This document shows positions 34,388 through 45,689 of a stretch of DNA of 64,000 bases, piece after piece. A program made the translations under genes and the position numbers. Origin of the DNA: Archivesica marissinica. Its lineage: Eukaryota; Mollusca; Bivalvia; Venerida; Vesicomyidae. Under the pieces are notes generated by a model that had not been told where the DNA came from, searched no databases, and saw only the letters and a program-made list of their open reading frames with translations. The stretch lies in NCBI GenBank assembly GCA_014843695.1, contig CM026391.1:22537518-22601517 (forward strand), in the 5' to 3' direction. Position 1 is the stretch's first letter; the number at the start of each line of letters is the position of its first letter.

Positions 34388-36441
34388 AGCTATCTCAGTA
34401 AGATTTGTTTTACTCAGATAGCCAGACCACAGTGAAGTGATATACAAATTGTTTTGAAATACACCACATAGCGAAAGTTGATAGAAATATACAAATATAG
34501 GCGCCATGTAATTCAATATGTATTGTATTCATTGTGTCGTCTATTAATAAATGGCAATGTAGCAGAGGAAGCTTGCTCTTGGTCTGCCGTTATGTTGTTG
34601 CATATAACTTGATGTTAACACTCATTTAGCCACGGGTACTTGGTGACTTATTTGGCAATTGGTTTCTGTACCGTTCAGCTTTTTGGAATACCAATATGTT
34701 GTAGCATATTCGACATACATCCACATTCAAGTTATAAACATGACACAGCACTAAGAAATATTCTAACATACTTTAACCCATTCAACACCAAGTAACTAAC
34801 ATGGACGTGTGCATGATATTCTTAGACCAATAAATCAATAAGAAAATTACATTTGGACCAGTTCATTTATCAAAATAGGCAATATTGTCTAAAAATAGTA
34901 ATGTTACTGACAAACAGTGCATATCCTGATGAACCGACTCGTCACGAGCCGGTTCATGTAGGCTATATCTACACTTTTTGTAAGCCTATTCAGATGTATG
35001 TTGTGTTCAAAGGGTCAATGGAAATCTTATCTATTACTTTGCAATCGTGAATACCCCATACATCTGCCTATCTACTAATAAATATTAATTTAGTGGCGTC
35101 CGTCGTCCAGTGGTAGAGCGTCGGATTTGGAATCGGTCAGGCCACGTATGTAGTGTCATTGAGCAAAGCACCTCACACACATTGCTTAGTACTGGTTAAT
35201 CGCTTAGGTCGGCTAAGCCTGCCCAGGAAAACATGGCTAAGTCCCCGCGAGTGATTTGACATTAAAGGAACATACATACATACATACATAACATTATAGG
35301 AGCAACCATACAGTATCAAAATGTGACCGAATAGTTGTAAGATAGAGCAATACATGTATGCTTTTATCGCTTGCTCAGATAAAGTCTTAGCAGCATGTTC
35401 ATGATAAATATAAGTAAAATGATCAACAATTTCACCATTTTCACAATTCATATTCTATCTAACCATGATCGATGTAAGTGGTTCCCCTTGTTTCAAGCCG
35501 ATGGTAACATCAAATAAATCGGAGACATTCACATCAGTCGATACACATGATTTTACAACAGAGCATACAGCTTAAAACATTATTATATATGTTAACAAAT
35601 AAACTACAATACTCGCAGCATTTCTATTTCTAACCAGGTTCTTTACCTGCCAAACGTAATAAGTCGATCATTTTATATGCAAAGAGACAGCAATATGTTA
35701 CCAAACTATTGACCTGATTATCTCAAGAAAAGTGTGCTGGAATTCGTGCGCATGGAAATCACTACCAGGTAGAACAATATACAAATGTAACGGTCGAGAT
35801 TAATAGTGTCCACATACTCTTGTGTACGACCCATTCTAACATGCTGCTGGTCAAATTAGTTACTACATGAACAATTCAATTGCTTCTAGTCGTCTTCCAA
35901 GCAAGGTTCAGAAGCGCCATGTAGAAACGAGAAGTGTCAATAAACAGCTTGGTATAAACAACCATTGCATTATTACCAAGTTGTTTGAAATGAATGTACA
36001 TGTATTTCTTGGTTCCTGAATTATGTTGGGATATCGGGCGCTTGTTTTAATATATGTGTCCTCCCGTCGTTCTTCATACACCAAACATTTGATGGACAAT
36101 TTATCTGACGGGAAACTAAGCGTGGCCACTATTGGTCGCTTTTTGATATATATACTAAATAGTTATGCACGGCAAATGTTCAGTGTCATGCGACGTGATC
36201 ATCCCAAGATTATAAAAATTGAGAATGTTGTTGATGCAGTCGTAATGTGTTATGATCTTTTAATAATGTGACACTCATTGAAATTGAAAAAGGAGAGATT
36301 GGTTCTCATCTGCAAGGCCTGTAAATCCACGACTTGTTCCATTAACCGAAGCTAGAAATCATATTGCGTTCGATCGACTAACATGTAGAATACAGTTTGT
36401 CTTATGTAAGCTACAATTAAATGTTATAAGACTAAACTTAC
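34388..36441. other. Intronic; one tRNA-like SINE
   Basis: At about 35095-35275 a SINE-like repeat has a tRNA-like A box (gtccagtggtagagcgtcgg) and 'tgcccaggaaaacatggcta', ending in a (CATA)n tract. The rest shows no recognised gene or repeat. Confidence 0.5.
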
Positions 36442-36459
36442 CATTATGAAAGATCCTTT
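36442..36459 (-). CDS. Secreted cysteine-rich protein, start-codon exon
   Basis: On the minus strand an acceptor (ttatgttttctgcag|AAAGG) and a consensus donor (ATG|gtaagt) bound an 18-nt micro-exon whose last three bases (36444-36442) are an ATG. Joined to exon 2 in phase 0 this ATG gives a textbook signal peptide, and exon 2 itself has no suitable ATG after its acceptor. The acceptor-like sequence may be coincidental, in which case this would be the end of a longer 5' exon. Confidence 0.5.
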
Positions 36460-36793
36460 CTGCAGAAAACATAAATGAAATACAAGTATATGGTACCTAT
36501 AGATACATGCACAATGTACATAAATAAGATATTTCGAAAATGAGACATCAATAAAATAAATATTACTCTGTTCAATTAGTTACAGGGTTATGCTATGGAA
36601 ATATATAGCGGATATTTGTGTTTATTAGTTAGCCTGGGTTCTAGTCTGTCGATTTTTCACTAATTTACTTCTAGCAAAATGACATTATCAGAAACTCAAT
36701 ACGGCCCAATAAATGATCTCGGTGTTATAAATATATTTATATGACTAACCAGGAACGGCTGTTCCCAGGCTATGTATTAGTGTATTAGAATTA

Positions 36794-37388
36794 GTGAGGA
36801 ATACGCAATACAGTGGCACGGTAAATGCCATCTTCCACTATTTCAAAGCAGTGAAAAATTGTCAGAAAGAGGGTAAATCACAAAAGTACACGCAACCACG
36901 GAGGAATACGCAATACAGTGGCACGGTAAATGCCATCTTCCACTATTTCAAAGCAGTGAACAATTGTCAGAAAGATGGTAAATCACAAAAGTACACTCAA
37001 CCACGGAGGAATACGCAATACAAGTGGCAAGGTAAAGGCCATCTTCCACTATTTCAAAGCAGTGAACAATTGTCAGAAAGATGATAAATCACAAAAGTAC
37101 ACTCAACCACGGAGGAATACGCAATACAAGTGGCAAGGTAAAGGCCATCTTCCACTATTTCAAAGCAGTGAAAAATTGTCAGAAAGAAGGTAAATCACAA
37201 AAGTACACTCAACCACGGAGGAATACGCAATACAGTGGCACGGTAAAGGCCATCTTCCACTATTCCAAAGCAGTGAAAGATTGTTAGAAAGAGGATAAAT
37301 CACAAAAGTACACGCAAGCACGGAGGAATACGCAATACAAGTGGTAAGGTAAATGCCATCTTCCACTATTTCAAAGCAGTGAAAGATA
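36794..37388 (+). repeat. 105-bp tandem repeat, six copies
   Basis: Unit of 105-106 bp including 'gaggaatacgcaatacagtg' and 'ccatcttccactatttcaaa'. Two subtypes (cagtggcacgg and caagtggcaagg) alternate. It lies upstream of the secreted-protein start exon. Confidence 0.95.
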
Positions 37389-37539
37389 GCATTTTCTTTC
37401 ACTGATAAAACTCAATCATTCATTGGAAAGCATACAGCAATTACTATGTAATTATTAAAAAGGGCCCGCATCATTGGTATTGTAACAGTGTGAACTCTTT
37501 GTTATTGCTACAAGATAGTAATGTGTTTCAGACACTTAC

Positions 37540-37720
37540 CAGTGCTTCGTGTGAAAATCACAGCGGACTCACGTCCCAAATACATCAGTTTAACGCATTT
37601 ATACGTTAAATAATCGCGTGAAGCGAGGTTCGGCGGTAACTTATGAACTTGTAGTCGTAACATTATATATAGAACATCTCGAGTTCTGACTTGTCCAGTT
37701 ACGTATCGACATCTGTTTGA
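37540..37720 (-). other. Possible 5' exon of the secreted-protein gene
   Basis: On the minus strand a strong donor (AGCACTG|gtaagtg) at 37540 ends a less AT-rich segment that looks exon-like. It would be a non-coding first exon for the start-codon exon at 36459. Its 5' edge is not determined and the link is inference. Confidence 0.25.
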
Positions 37721-38694
37721 AACTTCAACCATATATCATTATACTTATATGTTGATAACTTCTCAGTAATCGGTGCATTATTTAATATTAACCTGTTTTG
37801 TCAGATATCAAATGCATTATAAATGGTATTTTTGCCAGTGTGTTTTTCGTGTCGATTCTATAAATGTTCTGTAACTCTTATATGTGATTTAATCTTATTG
37901 TATCCGTTCAATTGCAAACTGCCACAATGCGATCATAAAAATTAGCGTTGTTTATCGTTTGCTCTTGTTCCCAATCCAATTAAGTGTCAATATTTCATTC
38001 AGAAACAGGACATATACAGTATCCGTATTTTCAATTTGCGATTATTTATAGTCGTCCGAACAACCTAAGTGGTTTAGTTTTGTATACAATATATATGTAA
38101 TGTACATTACGAACGATTAAAACACAGTCGTGACGTCATTCATACCTTTGTACTTGCAGTCCATTATTAATAATATTGGAATGTTGTCAAAACGCAGAGT
38201 ATTATATTAAATCCTACGCATACATGTACGAAATTAACAATTATAATTAGTAGGTTCTTATTATATAAGTGTGTGCTTTAAGTAATACATAAGCCTCAAA
38301 CGAATCCAATATGTAAACTAATGGTAATGTCTTCGGCGATACACGCCTCACACAGTCCAATATTTTACATATTGGATCATTTCCGGCTTGTATCCTATAC
38401 ATAAATCTGCTTAGACCACTCTAAGCGCATCCTCAATATAATCAAATATTTTATTCACCATATATTTAGAGGATAAGCAAAATACAGAACATGCCCCCAA
38501 TTCTAGGATAAGCAACGCAATCGCGACCCCTTGATTTGCAGTCCACCGTAGTAATTAAGCACTATAGGCCCATATAGCTGCTCACGACAAGCATCCCTCT
38601 TATTCCGGACCGAATCTGTTTTATAACTATGTTGCATTTGGATATTTCTCTTACGGTGTATTTAAATTGATGAGCAAAACAAACTGTCATTTAC
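37721..38694. other. Intergenic, nothing recognised
   Basis: AT-rich stretch without supported genes or repeats; it may hold the promoter of the minus-strand secreted-protein gene. Confidence 0.35.
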
Positions 38695-38985
38695 AGACAT
38701 ATCTGTAGTCCAGTGTAACACGTTGGACTGGTAATCCAGGGATCTCAGGTTCAATCCCCCGTTTGACCCTAATAAAATTAACAGTCTTCCAAATGGGACT
38801 TTAAACTGAGGTCTCGTGTCGGTGCTTTACACCATGCACGTAAAAGAACCAGAAGAGACTCTGGAATGGGTCTCTGTCTGCATCATTGCACTGTCCTCCA
38901 AATATCTAAAATGACTAATCTCTCCAGGAGGCGTCGCTCATGTGAGCAGCCGATAGCGACGATAAATAAACGTAAAACACACACA
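38695..38985 (+). mobile_element. SINE-A, full length
   Basis: A-box region 'tctgtagtccagtgtaac', 'ttggactggtaatccaggg', a B box with one change (GGTTCAATCC), body and tail 'agcgacgataaataaacgta'. Confidence 0.9.
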
Positions 38986-38999
38986 AAATTGTCATTTAT

Positions 39000-39185
39000 G
39001 TGTGTGTGCATGTTTTGCGCTTATTTATCGCCGTTAGCGGTTGCCCAGATGAACGGTGTATATTGAAGAGATTAGTCAATTTGGGGTTTGGAGGCTAGTG
39101 CAATGATACAGACACGGCTCTATTTCAGAGAATCGTCTGGTTCTGTACATGGTATAAAACATCGATATGAGACCTAGACTAATAG
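39000..39185 (-). mobile_element. SINE-A 3' part, inverted relative to its neighbour
   Basis: It reads as the reverse complement of the SINE-A body: 'cttatttatcgccgttagcg', 'gtttggaggctagtgcaatg', 'gattagtcaatttgggg'. It lies about 15 bp from the tail of the plus-strand copy, forming a long imperfect palindrome. Confidence 0.75.
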
Positions 39186-39690
39186 CCTATACAAACTCGT
39201 ACTGCTATGTACAGCTGGAATTTATTAATACACGTAAAGGGACTCCGTTGCTATCACAACTTCCATGACATAATGCATATATTTAACAATGACATAATTA
39301 ATTAGTATACATCACCACAAAGGGTTAAGATACACAAGTTCCATATACAACATGTCAGGTTTTATGAGGATCCAGCAAGTGTATCAGGAGATTATATAAA
39401 TCTATTTAGATGTATCGCCTGTGTGCTTATATGTCAGAACAAGTATAATAGGGCCTCAAGCAACTAGTGGACCATACTTAATGTTGATACATATATTCAG
39501 GGTTACAGCTGCTGACCAATATTGCTTTACATGTTTAAATGTAATTAAGACACCAGATAGTCGGCCTAATCCATTTTGATCCGGAATTAAGCCGGATTAT
39601 TATATAGTACACCTCTAGAAATGTGGTCCTTCGGTAACAGATGCTCTTTTGCAAGAGCATCATATATTCGTAACCCGGATTCCAATGATA
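39186..39690. other. Intergenic, nothing recognised
   Basis: No gene. A short hairpin 'gatgctcttttgcaagagca' lies at about 39640. Confidence 0.35.
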
Positions 39691-40072
39691 ATTAATGTAT
39701 AGCTAGCCAGAGTATGTCCATCGGTGACATTGACCATACTATATCTAGAGTATGCCCATCGGTGGCATTGACAATCTATATCCAGACTGTGCCATCTGTG
39801 ACATTGACTATAACGATATCCAGAAGAGTATGTTCCTAAGTGACATTGACAGTAGACACCAAGAGTATGCATCTCGGTAACATTGACTATATAGATACCC
39901 AGAGTATGTATCTCGGTAACATTGACTATAGATACCCAGAGTATGTCTCTCGGTGACATTGTCTATATATACCCAGAGTATGTCCATCGGTAACATTGAC
40001 TATAGATACCCAGAGTATGTCTCTCGGTGACATTGTCTATAGATACCCAGAGTATGTCCATCGGTTACAAAT
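39691..40072 (+). repeat. 37-bp degenerate minisatellite
   Basis: About ten copies of a unit of about 37 bp, 'cagagtatgtctctcggtga' plus 'cattgactatagatacc'. The first copies (39691-39830) are more divergent than the last. Confidence 0.85.
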
Positions 40073-40220
40073 TGACAACAGAGTATACCACTTAAGTTTT
40101 GTCCTATATTGCCTAGTGTAGTCATAATACATATGCATATTCATAATACTGCCTGGATTTGAGAATGAAATCACAGCCCCCGTAGTTGCAGTCCCCCGTC
40201 TTAATCACTTGACACATATA

Positions 40221-40390
40221 TGTCCGATTAGCGCAGTGGTTAGCGCGCTCGCTTCTCACCAATGTAACCCGGGTTCGATCCTCGGACAGGGAACTATGTG
40301 AGATGGTACGGTTGACCACATAATGATACGCTTTCATCCGCGCCAACGAGAGTGATTAATACAAGTTTAACTTGTTTTCTTTTATTTTTA
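40221..40390 (+). mobile_element. SINE-B with internal deletion
   Basis: A clear tRNA-like head (tgtccgattagcgcagtggt; GGGTTCGATCC) is followed by 'gagatggtacggt', a deletion of the central body, then 'cgctttcatccgcgccaacg' and the tail. The head is closest to a tRNA gene of all copies but lacks a proper 3' acceptor strand. Confidence 0.85.
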
Positions 40391-40605
40391 AATATACGTC
40401 CAGGAGATATGTAGGCCTACAATGTATATAATGCATATGGTTTGTTTCATGTATTACAATGTGAATGTTTTGCTACAAAACAATTAATAGGAATTAACAA
40501 TAGGTCTATATGTGAAATCTAATATTCCTTTTCATTTCAGATAGCAAACTCCTCCTTAATTTATGTATCCTAAGCCTAGACATGTTTTCATTTGCATGCT
40601 TAGAC

Positions 40606-40828
40606 TACGCCCCCGTGATCGAGTAGTTAAGGTCATTGACTTGCATACCACTGTAACATATCATCTCTGATGGTCATGGGTTCGAACCCCGCTCAGACCG
40701 TGTCTCATTTATATTAAAAAGTTAGCAGTTTCTTACGGAGGTTGGTGCACCAAGTACAACCCAGTATTGTTGTTGTTCGGTAAACTACGCCTCGCTCAAA
40801 TGGGCAACCGGTAGCGATAATAATAATG
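40606..40828 (+). mobile_element. SINE-D (tRNA-derived)
   Basis: Head 'cccgtgatcgagtagttaag' (A box), B box GGTTCGAACC, body 'tttcttacggaggttggtgc' and 'accaagtac', tail 'gggcaaccggtagcgataat' shared with SINE-A. A second copy lies at 44637. Confidence 0.8.
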
Positions 40829-40885
40829 CATGCTTAGCCAACCTAAGCGAATAACCAATAAGAAATATGTGTGAGGTACCTTGCG

Positions 40886-40950
40886 CAAGTTCGATCCCGC
40901 ATCTGACCCTAATAAAATTAACAGTCTTTCAGATGGGACGTTAAACCAAG
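40886..40950 (+). mobile_element. SINE-A fragment
   Basis: Only the B-box region (agttcgatcccgcatctgac) to 'ttaacagtctttcagatggg' and 'acgttaaacc' is present. Confidence 0.7.
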
Positions 40951-41555
40951 AAACAATTTTTTTATGTAGAGGTCTTTATATACCTAACACACTCAGTTAG
41001 TAGACAACTTGTCAACCCTAACACGGATGTAATACCGAACACAACGGGCTTTAGATACATACTGGTTCTTAAGAACAGAACAGATTGACGTTTTAGATTG
41101 GTAATTATTACTAATAAGATGCACACAGCTTGTTGATATAAAGTATGTAAAAAAAATTCGAGTTTATCTTGAAATCACGTAGTATCCGACTATGCATTGT
41201 AACTATCACTACATCTTCATCACTGGCATGACATTCGGACACAGTAATTTCCGGATAAGTAATTTCCGGATATTCTACTACTGGTATTTCTAGTATTCAA
41301 GGCTTTCAAAGTTCTAGATAGGCCTATTACAGACAGTATGCTCACCCCACCATCCAAAATGTCTGTCAAAGCTATGCATAACTTATTTTGATTGTACGTA
41401 CGATACTGACAGTAAATAAAATTTGAATATTTGACACAAACTTGTGAGCTGTGGATTAATATAAATTTAAAGATGTTATTTCTCATGACTTGTCATTGTT
41501 CATATAAGCTCATCATTATGGCAACATGGATGTATCAGGCGGGGTGGGGGTGTCT
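40951..41555. other. Upstream of AMDHD2, nothing recognised
   Basis: AT-rich, with no supported gene. It could contain the AMDHD2 promoter or a non-coding first exon, which cannot be seen from the sequence alone. Confidence 0.35.
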
Positions 41556-41765
41556 AACTTTATTTATTTTACAACGATTGCGAACCAAGTTTTAACAACT
41601 TTATATTAATCACTCTCGTTGGCACGGACGAAAGCATAAATGTGGTCATTTGTGTGTGACGAAACCGGAATACCCAGAGAAAACCCACCTGTACCATCAC
41701 GCATACATCCCGGTCCTAGTATCGAACCCGGGATGCATTGGTGAGAAGCGAGCGCTATTCGAACA
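41556..41765 (-). mobile_element. SINE-B immediately upstream of the first AMDHD2 coding exon
   Basis: Tail 'ttatttattttacaacgatt', body and B box 'tcgaacccgggatgcattgg' are present; the A-box part is truncated after 'gagcgctattcgaacag'. It ends about 85 bp before the coding exon. Confidence 0.8.
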
Positions 41766-41849
41766 GCAGTCGATATTACTTCGGTCAAACCCTGGTACAA
41801 TTTTAGTTCACAAACATCTTATCAAATTTTGAAAGCGGTTTTTTTCCAG

Positions 41850-42074
41850 ATTCAACAGCCATGCCATCTAAAGTGAAGGATGGTTGTATTTACCAATTCC
41901 GAAACTGTAAGATTCTATGGCAGCACAATCTGGTGGAGGAAGATTTGTGGGTACGTGAAGGCAAGATCCTAAATCCTGAGAAACTATTCTTCGATGAGCA
42001 GGCCTACGCTGATGTCCAGATTAATTGTCAGGGATGCATTATTGCGCCTGGTTATATAGACGTGCAAATCAATG
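41850..42074 (+). CDS. N-acetylglucosamine-6-phosphate deacetylase, coding exon 1
   Basis: The AMDHD2/NagA enzyme removes the acetyl group from GlcNAc-6-phosphate in the cytosol, feeding sialic acid/GlcNAc breakdown and hexosamine recycling. This exon has an acceptor (tttttccag|A at 41850), 11 nt of 5' UTR, ATG 41861 and 71 codons plus one base, ending at the donor (AATG|gtatgc). It holds the N-terminal beta-sandwich part (YQFRNCKILW, EDLWVREGKI, APGYIDVQIN). The acceptor implies an upstream non-coding exon. The first codon after splicing is Gly, as the family expects (NGG). A SINE-B starts about 40 bp into the intron. Confidence 0.93.
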
Positions 42075-42109
42075 GTATGCATTCTTGTGATGTCTCAATG
42101 TCAATCCTA

Positions 42110-42347
42110 CATAATTGCGAAACAAGTTCTAACAACTTATATTAATCACTCTCGTTGGCGCGGATGAAAGCGTAAATGTGGTCATTCGTGTGGGAGGAAA
42201 CCGGAGTACCCGGAGAAAACCCACTTGTCTGATCTGGCGACCACCGTACCATCTCACATACTTCCCGGTCCGAGGATCGAACCCGGGTTGCCTTGGTGAG
42301 AAGCTGTCCGATTAGCACAGTGGATATCGCGCTCGCTTCTCACCAAA
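42110..42347 (-). mobile_element. SINE-B with its tRNA-like head inverted
   Basis: It reads as a normal minus-strand SINE-B up to the B box and 'ttggtgagaag'. The remaining head is then on the plus strand instead (ctgtccgattagcacagtgg ... gcttctcaccaa). The switch point is the self-complementary gtgagaag/cttctcac, giving a local palindrome. Confidence 0.75.
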
Positions 42348-42419
42348 GTTTGACATTCATAATTCTTACATAACTATTGGTATTTAAAATAATATCATCA
42401 TATCCAGAGTTACCTCATT

Positions 42420-44152
42420 GCCTCCATGAGCAGACGTTACTTATTATTTGGACTACTAGTATATGGTTTGGCGTTGATTTTACCTATTATTTGGACTATA
42501 GGGGAGTGTTTAGCATAGATTTTACTTAGTATATGGACTATAGGGGAGTGTATGGTATATACATCTTATTTGGACTACTAGTATATGGAGTGTTTGGCAT
42601 AGATTTTACTTAGTATTTGGACAATAGGGAGTGTATGGTATAGACATTGCTTATAATTTGGACATTTTGTATGGTATGGCATAGACATTACTTATTAATC
42701 GGACTATATGGTGGGTATGGCATAGACATTACTTATTAATCGGACTATTGGGAGGGTATGGCATAGACATTACTTATTAATCAGACTATATGGAGGGTAT
42801 GGCATAGACATTACTTATTAATCAGACTATAGGGAGGGTATGGCATAGACATTACTTATTAATCTGACTATAGGGAGGGTATGGCATAGACATTACTTAT
42901 TAATCAGACTATATGGAGGGTATGGCATAGACATTACTTATTAATCAGCCTATTGGGAGGGTATGGCATAGACATTACTTATTTATCGGACTATATGGAG
43001 GGTATGGCATAGACATTACTTATTAATCAGACTATATGGAGGGTATGGCATAGACATTACTTATTAATCAGACTATAGGGAGGGTATGGCATAGACATTA
43101 CTTATTAATCAGACTATTGGGAGGGTATGGCATAGACATTACTTATTAATCAGACTATATGGAGGGTATGGCATAGACATTACTTATTAATCAGACTATA
43201 GGGAGGGTATGGCATAGACATTACTTATTAATCAGACTATATGGAGGGTATGGCATAGACATTACTTATTAATCAGCCTATTGGGAGGGTATGGCATAGA
43301 CATTACTTATTTATCGGACTATATGGAGGGTATGGCATAGACATTACTTATTAATCAGACTATAGGGAGGGTATAGCATAGACATTACTAATTTATCAGA
43401 CTATATGGAGGGTATGGCATAGACATTACTTATTTATCGGACTATATGGAGGGTATGGCATAGACATTACTTATTAATCAGACTATATGGAGGGTATGGC
43501 ATAGACATTACTTATTAATCGGACTATATGGAGGGTATGGCATAGACATTACTTATTAATCAGACTATATGGAGGGTATGGCATAGACATTACTTATTTA
43601 TCAGACTATATGGAGGGTATGGCATAGACAATACTTATTAATCGGACTATAGGGAGGGTATGGCATAGACATTACTTGTTAATCGGACTATAGGGAGGGT
43701 ATGGCATAGACATTACTTATTAATCAGACTATATGGAGGGTATGGCATAGACATTACTTATTAATCAGCCTATTGGGAGGGTATGGCATAGACATTACTT
43801 ATTTATCGGACTATATGGAGGGTATGGCATAGACATTACTTATTAATCAGACTATATGGAGGGTATGGCATAGACATTACTTATTAATCAGACTATAGGG
43901 AGGGTATGGCATAGACATTACTTATTAATCAGCCTATTGGGAGGGTATGGCATAGACATTACTTATTTATCGGACTATATGGAGGGTATGGCATAGACAT
44001 TACTTATTAATCAGACTATATGGAGGGTATGGCATAGACATTACTTATTAATCAGACTATAGGGAGGGTATGGCATAGACATTACTTATTAATCAGACTA
44101 TTGGGAGGGTATGGCATAGACATTACTTATTAATCAGACTATAGCGAGGGTA
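42420..44152 (+). repeat. 41-bp minisatellite in AMDHD2 intron 1, derived from the exon 2 acceptor
   Basis: About 36 regular copies (from about 42650) plus several longer, degenerate ones (42420-42650). Unit: 'ggagggtatggcatagacat' + 'tacttattaatcagactatat'. The first 24 bases match the start of AMDHD2 exon 2 (gagggtatggtatagacttt) with few changes, and 'tatatggact' matches the intron just before it. The array therefore looks like an expansion of the intron 1/exon 2 boundary. A 41-bp period shifts frame on every copy. Confidence 0.93.
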
Positions 44153-44302
44153 TAGACTTTTCTTACATTACTTCAACTGTTACAGGAGGGCTTGATATAA
44201 TTGTTACACAATACATTTGGGCTGTGTCAGCAGCATCTCATATCATGACATCACTTTTTCTATATTTACTATATATGGACTGTTTCTTTGGACTTTTTTA
44301 AG

Positions 44303-44439
44303 GAGGGTATGGTATAGACTTTACGGAGACAGAAGACATTTGTGCAGGATTACAGACAGTGGCTAAAGGTCTACTGGAACATGGTGTCACCTCCTTTTGT
44401 CCTACCATAATAACAAGCCCGAAGGAAACTTATCAGAAG
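44303..44439 (+). CDS. AMDHD2/NagA deacetylase, coding exon 2
   Basis: Acceptor (gacttttttaag|GA) and donor (CAGAAG|gtgtgt) bound 137 nt that complete the Gly codon from exon 1 and end in phase 0. The peptide begins GGYGIDFTETEDI and contains 'GVTSFCPTIITSPKETYQK', the conserved part of the TIM barrel where the strand-loop 'GVTSFCPT' lies. The 5' end of this exon is the apparent source of the minisatellite in the preceding intron. Confidence 0.92.
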
Positions 44440-44636
44440 GTGTGTGTAAAACATTACTGTTGTGTACCTGAAGTATGTGGAAAGCACATCTGTACTATTC
44501 AAATGAAGAATTTGATTAACTCTCCAATGTGGCGCTGGACTTCCATGACATATTTCCAGTGCTTTCAGTTACAAATAAGAAAGCCCATTATAGAATTGTC
44601 GTCTGCTACAATTATTCAAATTATTTATAACAGTGG

Positions 44637-44905
44637 TCCACCTCCGTGGTCGAGTGGTTACGGTCGCTGACTTGTATACCACTGTAACCTATCATCACTG
44701 ATGGTCACGGGTTCGAGCCCCGCTCAGGCCGTGTCTCATTTATATGAATAAGTTGGCAGTTTCTTACGGAGGTTGGTGCACCAAGTACTGGTTAACCGCT
44801 GGAGCCTGCCCAGGAAAGGTGTTGTTAGGTAAACTGCCCACCGGCGATATAGCCCGAAATGGTGCTGATGCATACGTAAAACCCGAAATATAACATAACA
44901 TATTT
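44637..44905 (+). mobile_element. SINE-D in AMDHD2 intron 2
   Basis: Head 'ctccgtggtcgagtggttac' and B box GGTTCGAGCC, then 'tttcttacggaggttggtgc', then a tail 'aaatggtgctgatgcatacg' + 'taaaacccgaaatataacat'. This tail reappears fused to a partial copy of exon 3 at 51491-51535. Confidence 0.82.
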
Positions 44906-45329
44906 ATAACAGTTATTTTACCCAGCATGCAAAGAGTTGATTCGATATTCACTTTGCTTAGTACTGATTTACTAGTATAGCGTTCCTCATGTATACCCGC
45001 ACTTACTTTAACTCTTTGCGTGATAACGTTGAAAATAACAGTCAAATATGTCGTATAATTTCATTAGAATTTTGTCGCAATAAAGAAAATGCATGACATA
45101 TACAATGTATTCCAGAGTTTTCGGTTATACATTGTAAATAAGAAAAACACATTTGAATTTGTCGTCTGCTACAATTATTTGAACTATTTATAGCCTTGTT
45201 TTACCCAGCATGCAAAGAGTTAATGGTTTTTCACCTAACCTAGCACCGACTTAAATCACATGTGTGGACCTAGGCAGTGTTTCAGGTGCACAAATACATT
45301 CACACATGTAATGCCACTGACTGAAGCAG
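44906..45329. other. AMDHD2 intron 2, nothing coding
   Basis: A 15-20 bp motif 'ttacccagcatgcaaagagt' and 'gaatttgtcgtctgctacaa' occurs twice (about 44585-44945 and 45155-45215), so a fragment of the intron has been duplicated. No other feature was seen. Confidence 0.5.
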
Positions 45330-45650
45330 TTTTTCACAAACCTTATAGCTTACCTGTATGTCGAATGTTATTTTTCAAAAAGCAGTAACAATGTACAAAA
45401 TTATTCACAATCTTGTACCGAATTATTTGAATGAATATTTTTCCATTAAGACATTACAATACAGTTACTTCAGAGATTTGCTTCAAATATTGATCTCTAT
45501 ATTCCAAGACCTAGATGTGAAATTTACAAGAAATCTTTAGAATACTCTGGTCCAAAGATATGGAATTGTCTACCATGGGAAATTAAAACGTCCAGATCTT
45601 TAAATATGTTCAAGACAAAATGTAAATTATGGATACAACATCTTTTTAAT
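45330..45650 (+). mobile_element. LINE fragment: 3' end of a reverse-transcriptase ORF
   Basis: Open segments read 'KAVTMYKIIHNLVPNYLNEYF' (split by a frameshift near 45470), then 'YSGPKIWNCLPWEIK' and 'FKTKCKLWIQH'. These are the typical last 100 residues of Jockey/CR1-like LINE ORF2 proteins (pattern ysGp.iWN.LP...FK.k). It ends just before the 75-bp satellite. The name of the clade is inference. Confidence 0.7.
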
Positions 45651-45689
45651 TATAGACACTGGAAAGTTATATATATAATGATTGCCATT

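Noticed and set aside
35908..36271. Overlapping ORFs on both strands near 36 kb
   Set aside because: No domain, no splice support, and both strands are open to a similar length, as in chance ORFs.
40221..40300. Functional tRNA gene on the plus strand
   Set aside because: A and B boxes are present, but the acceptor stem does not close and the sequence continues into the SINE-B body, so it is a SINE head.
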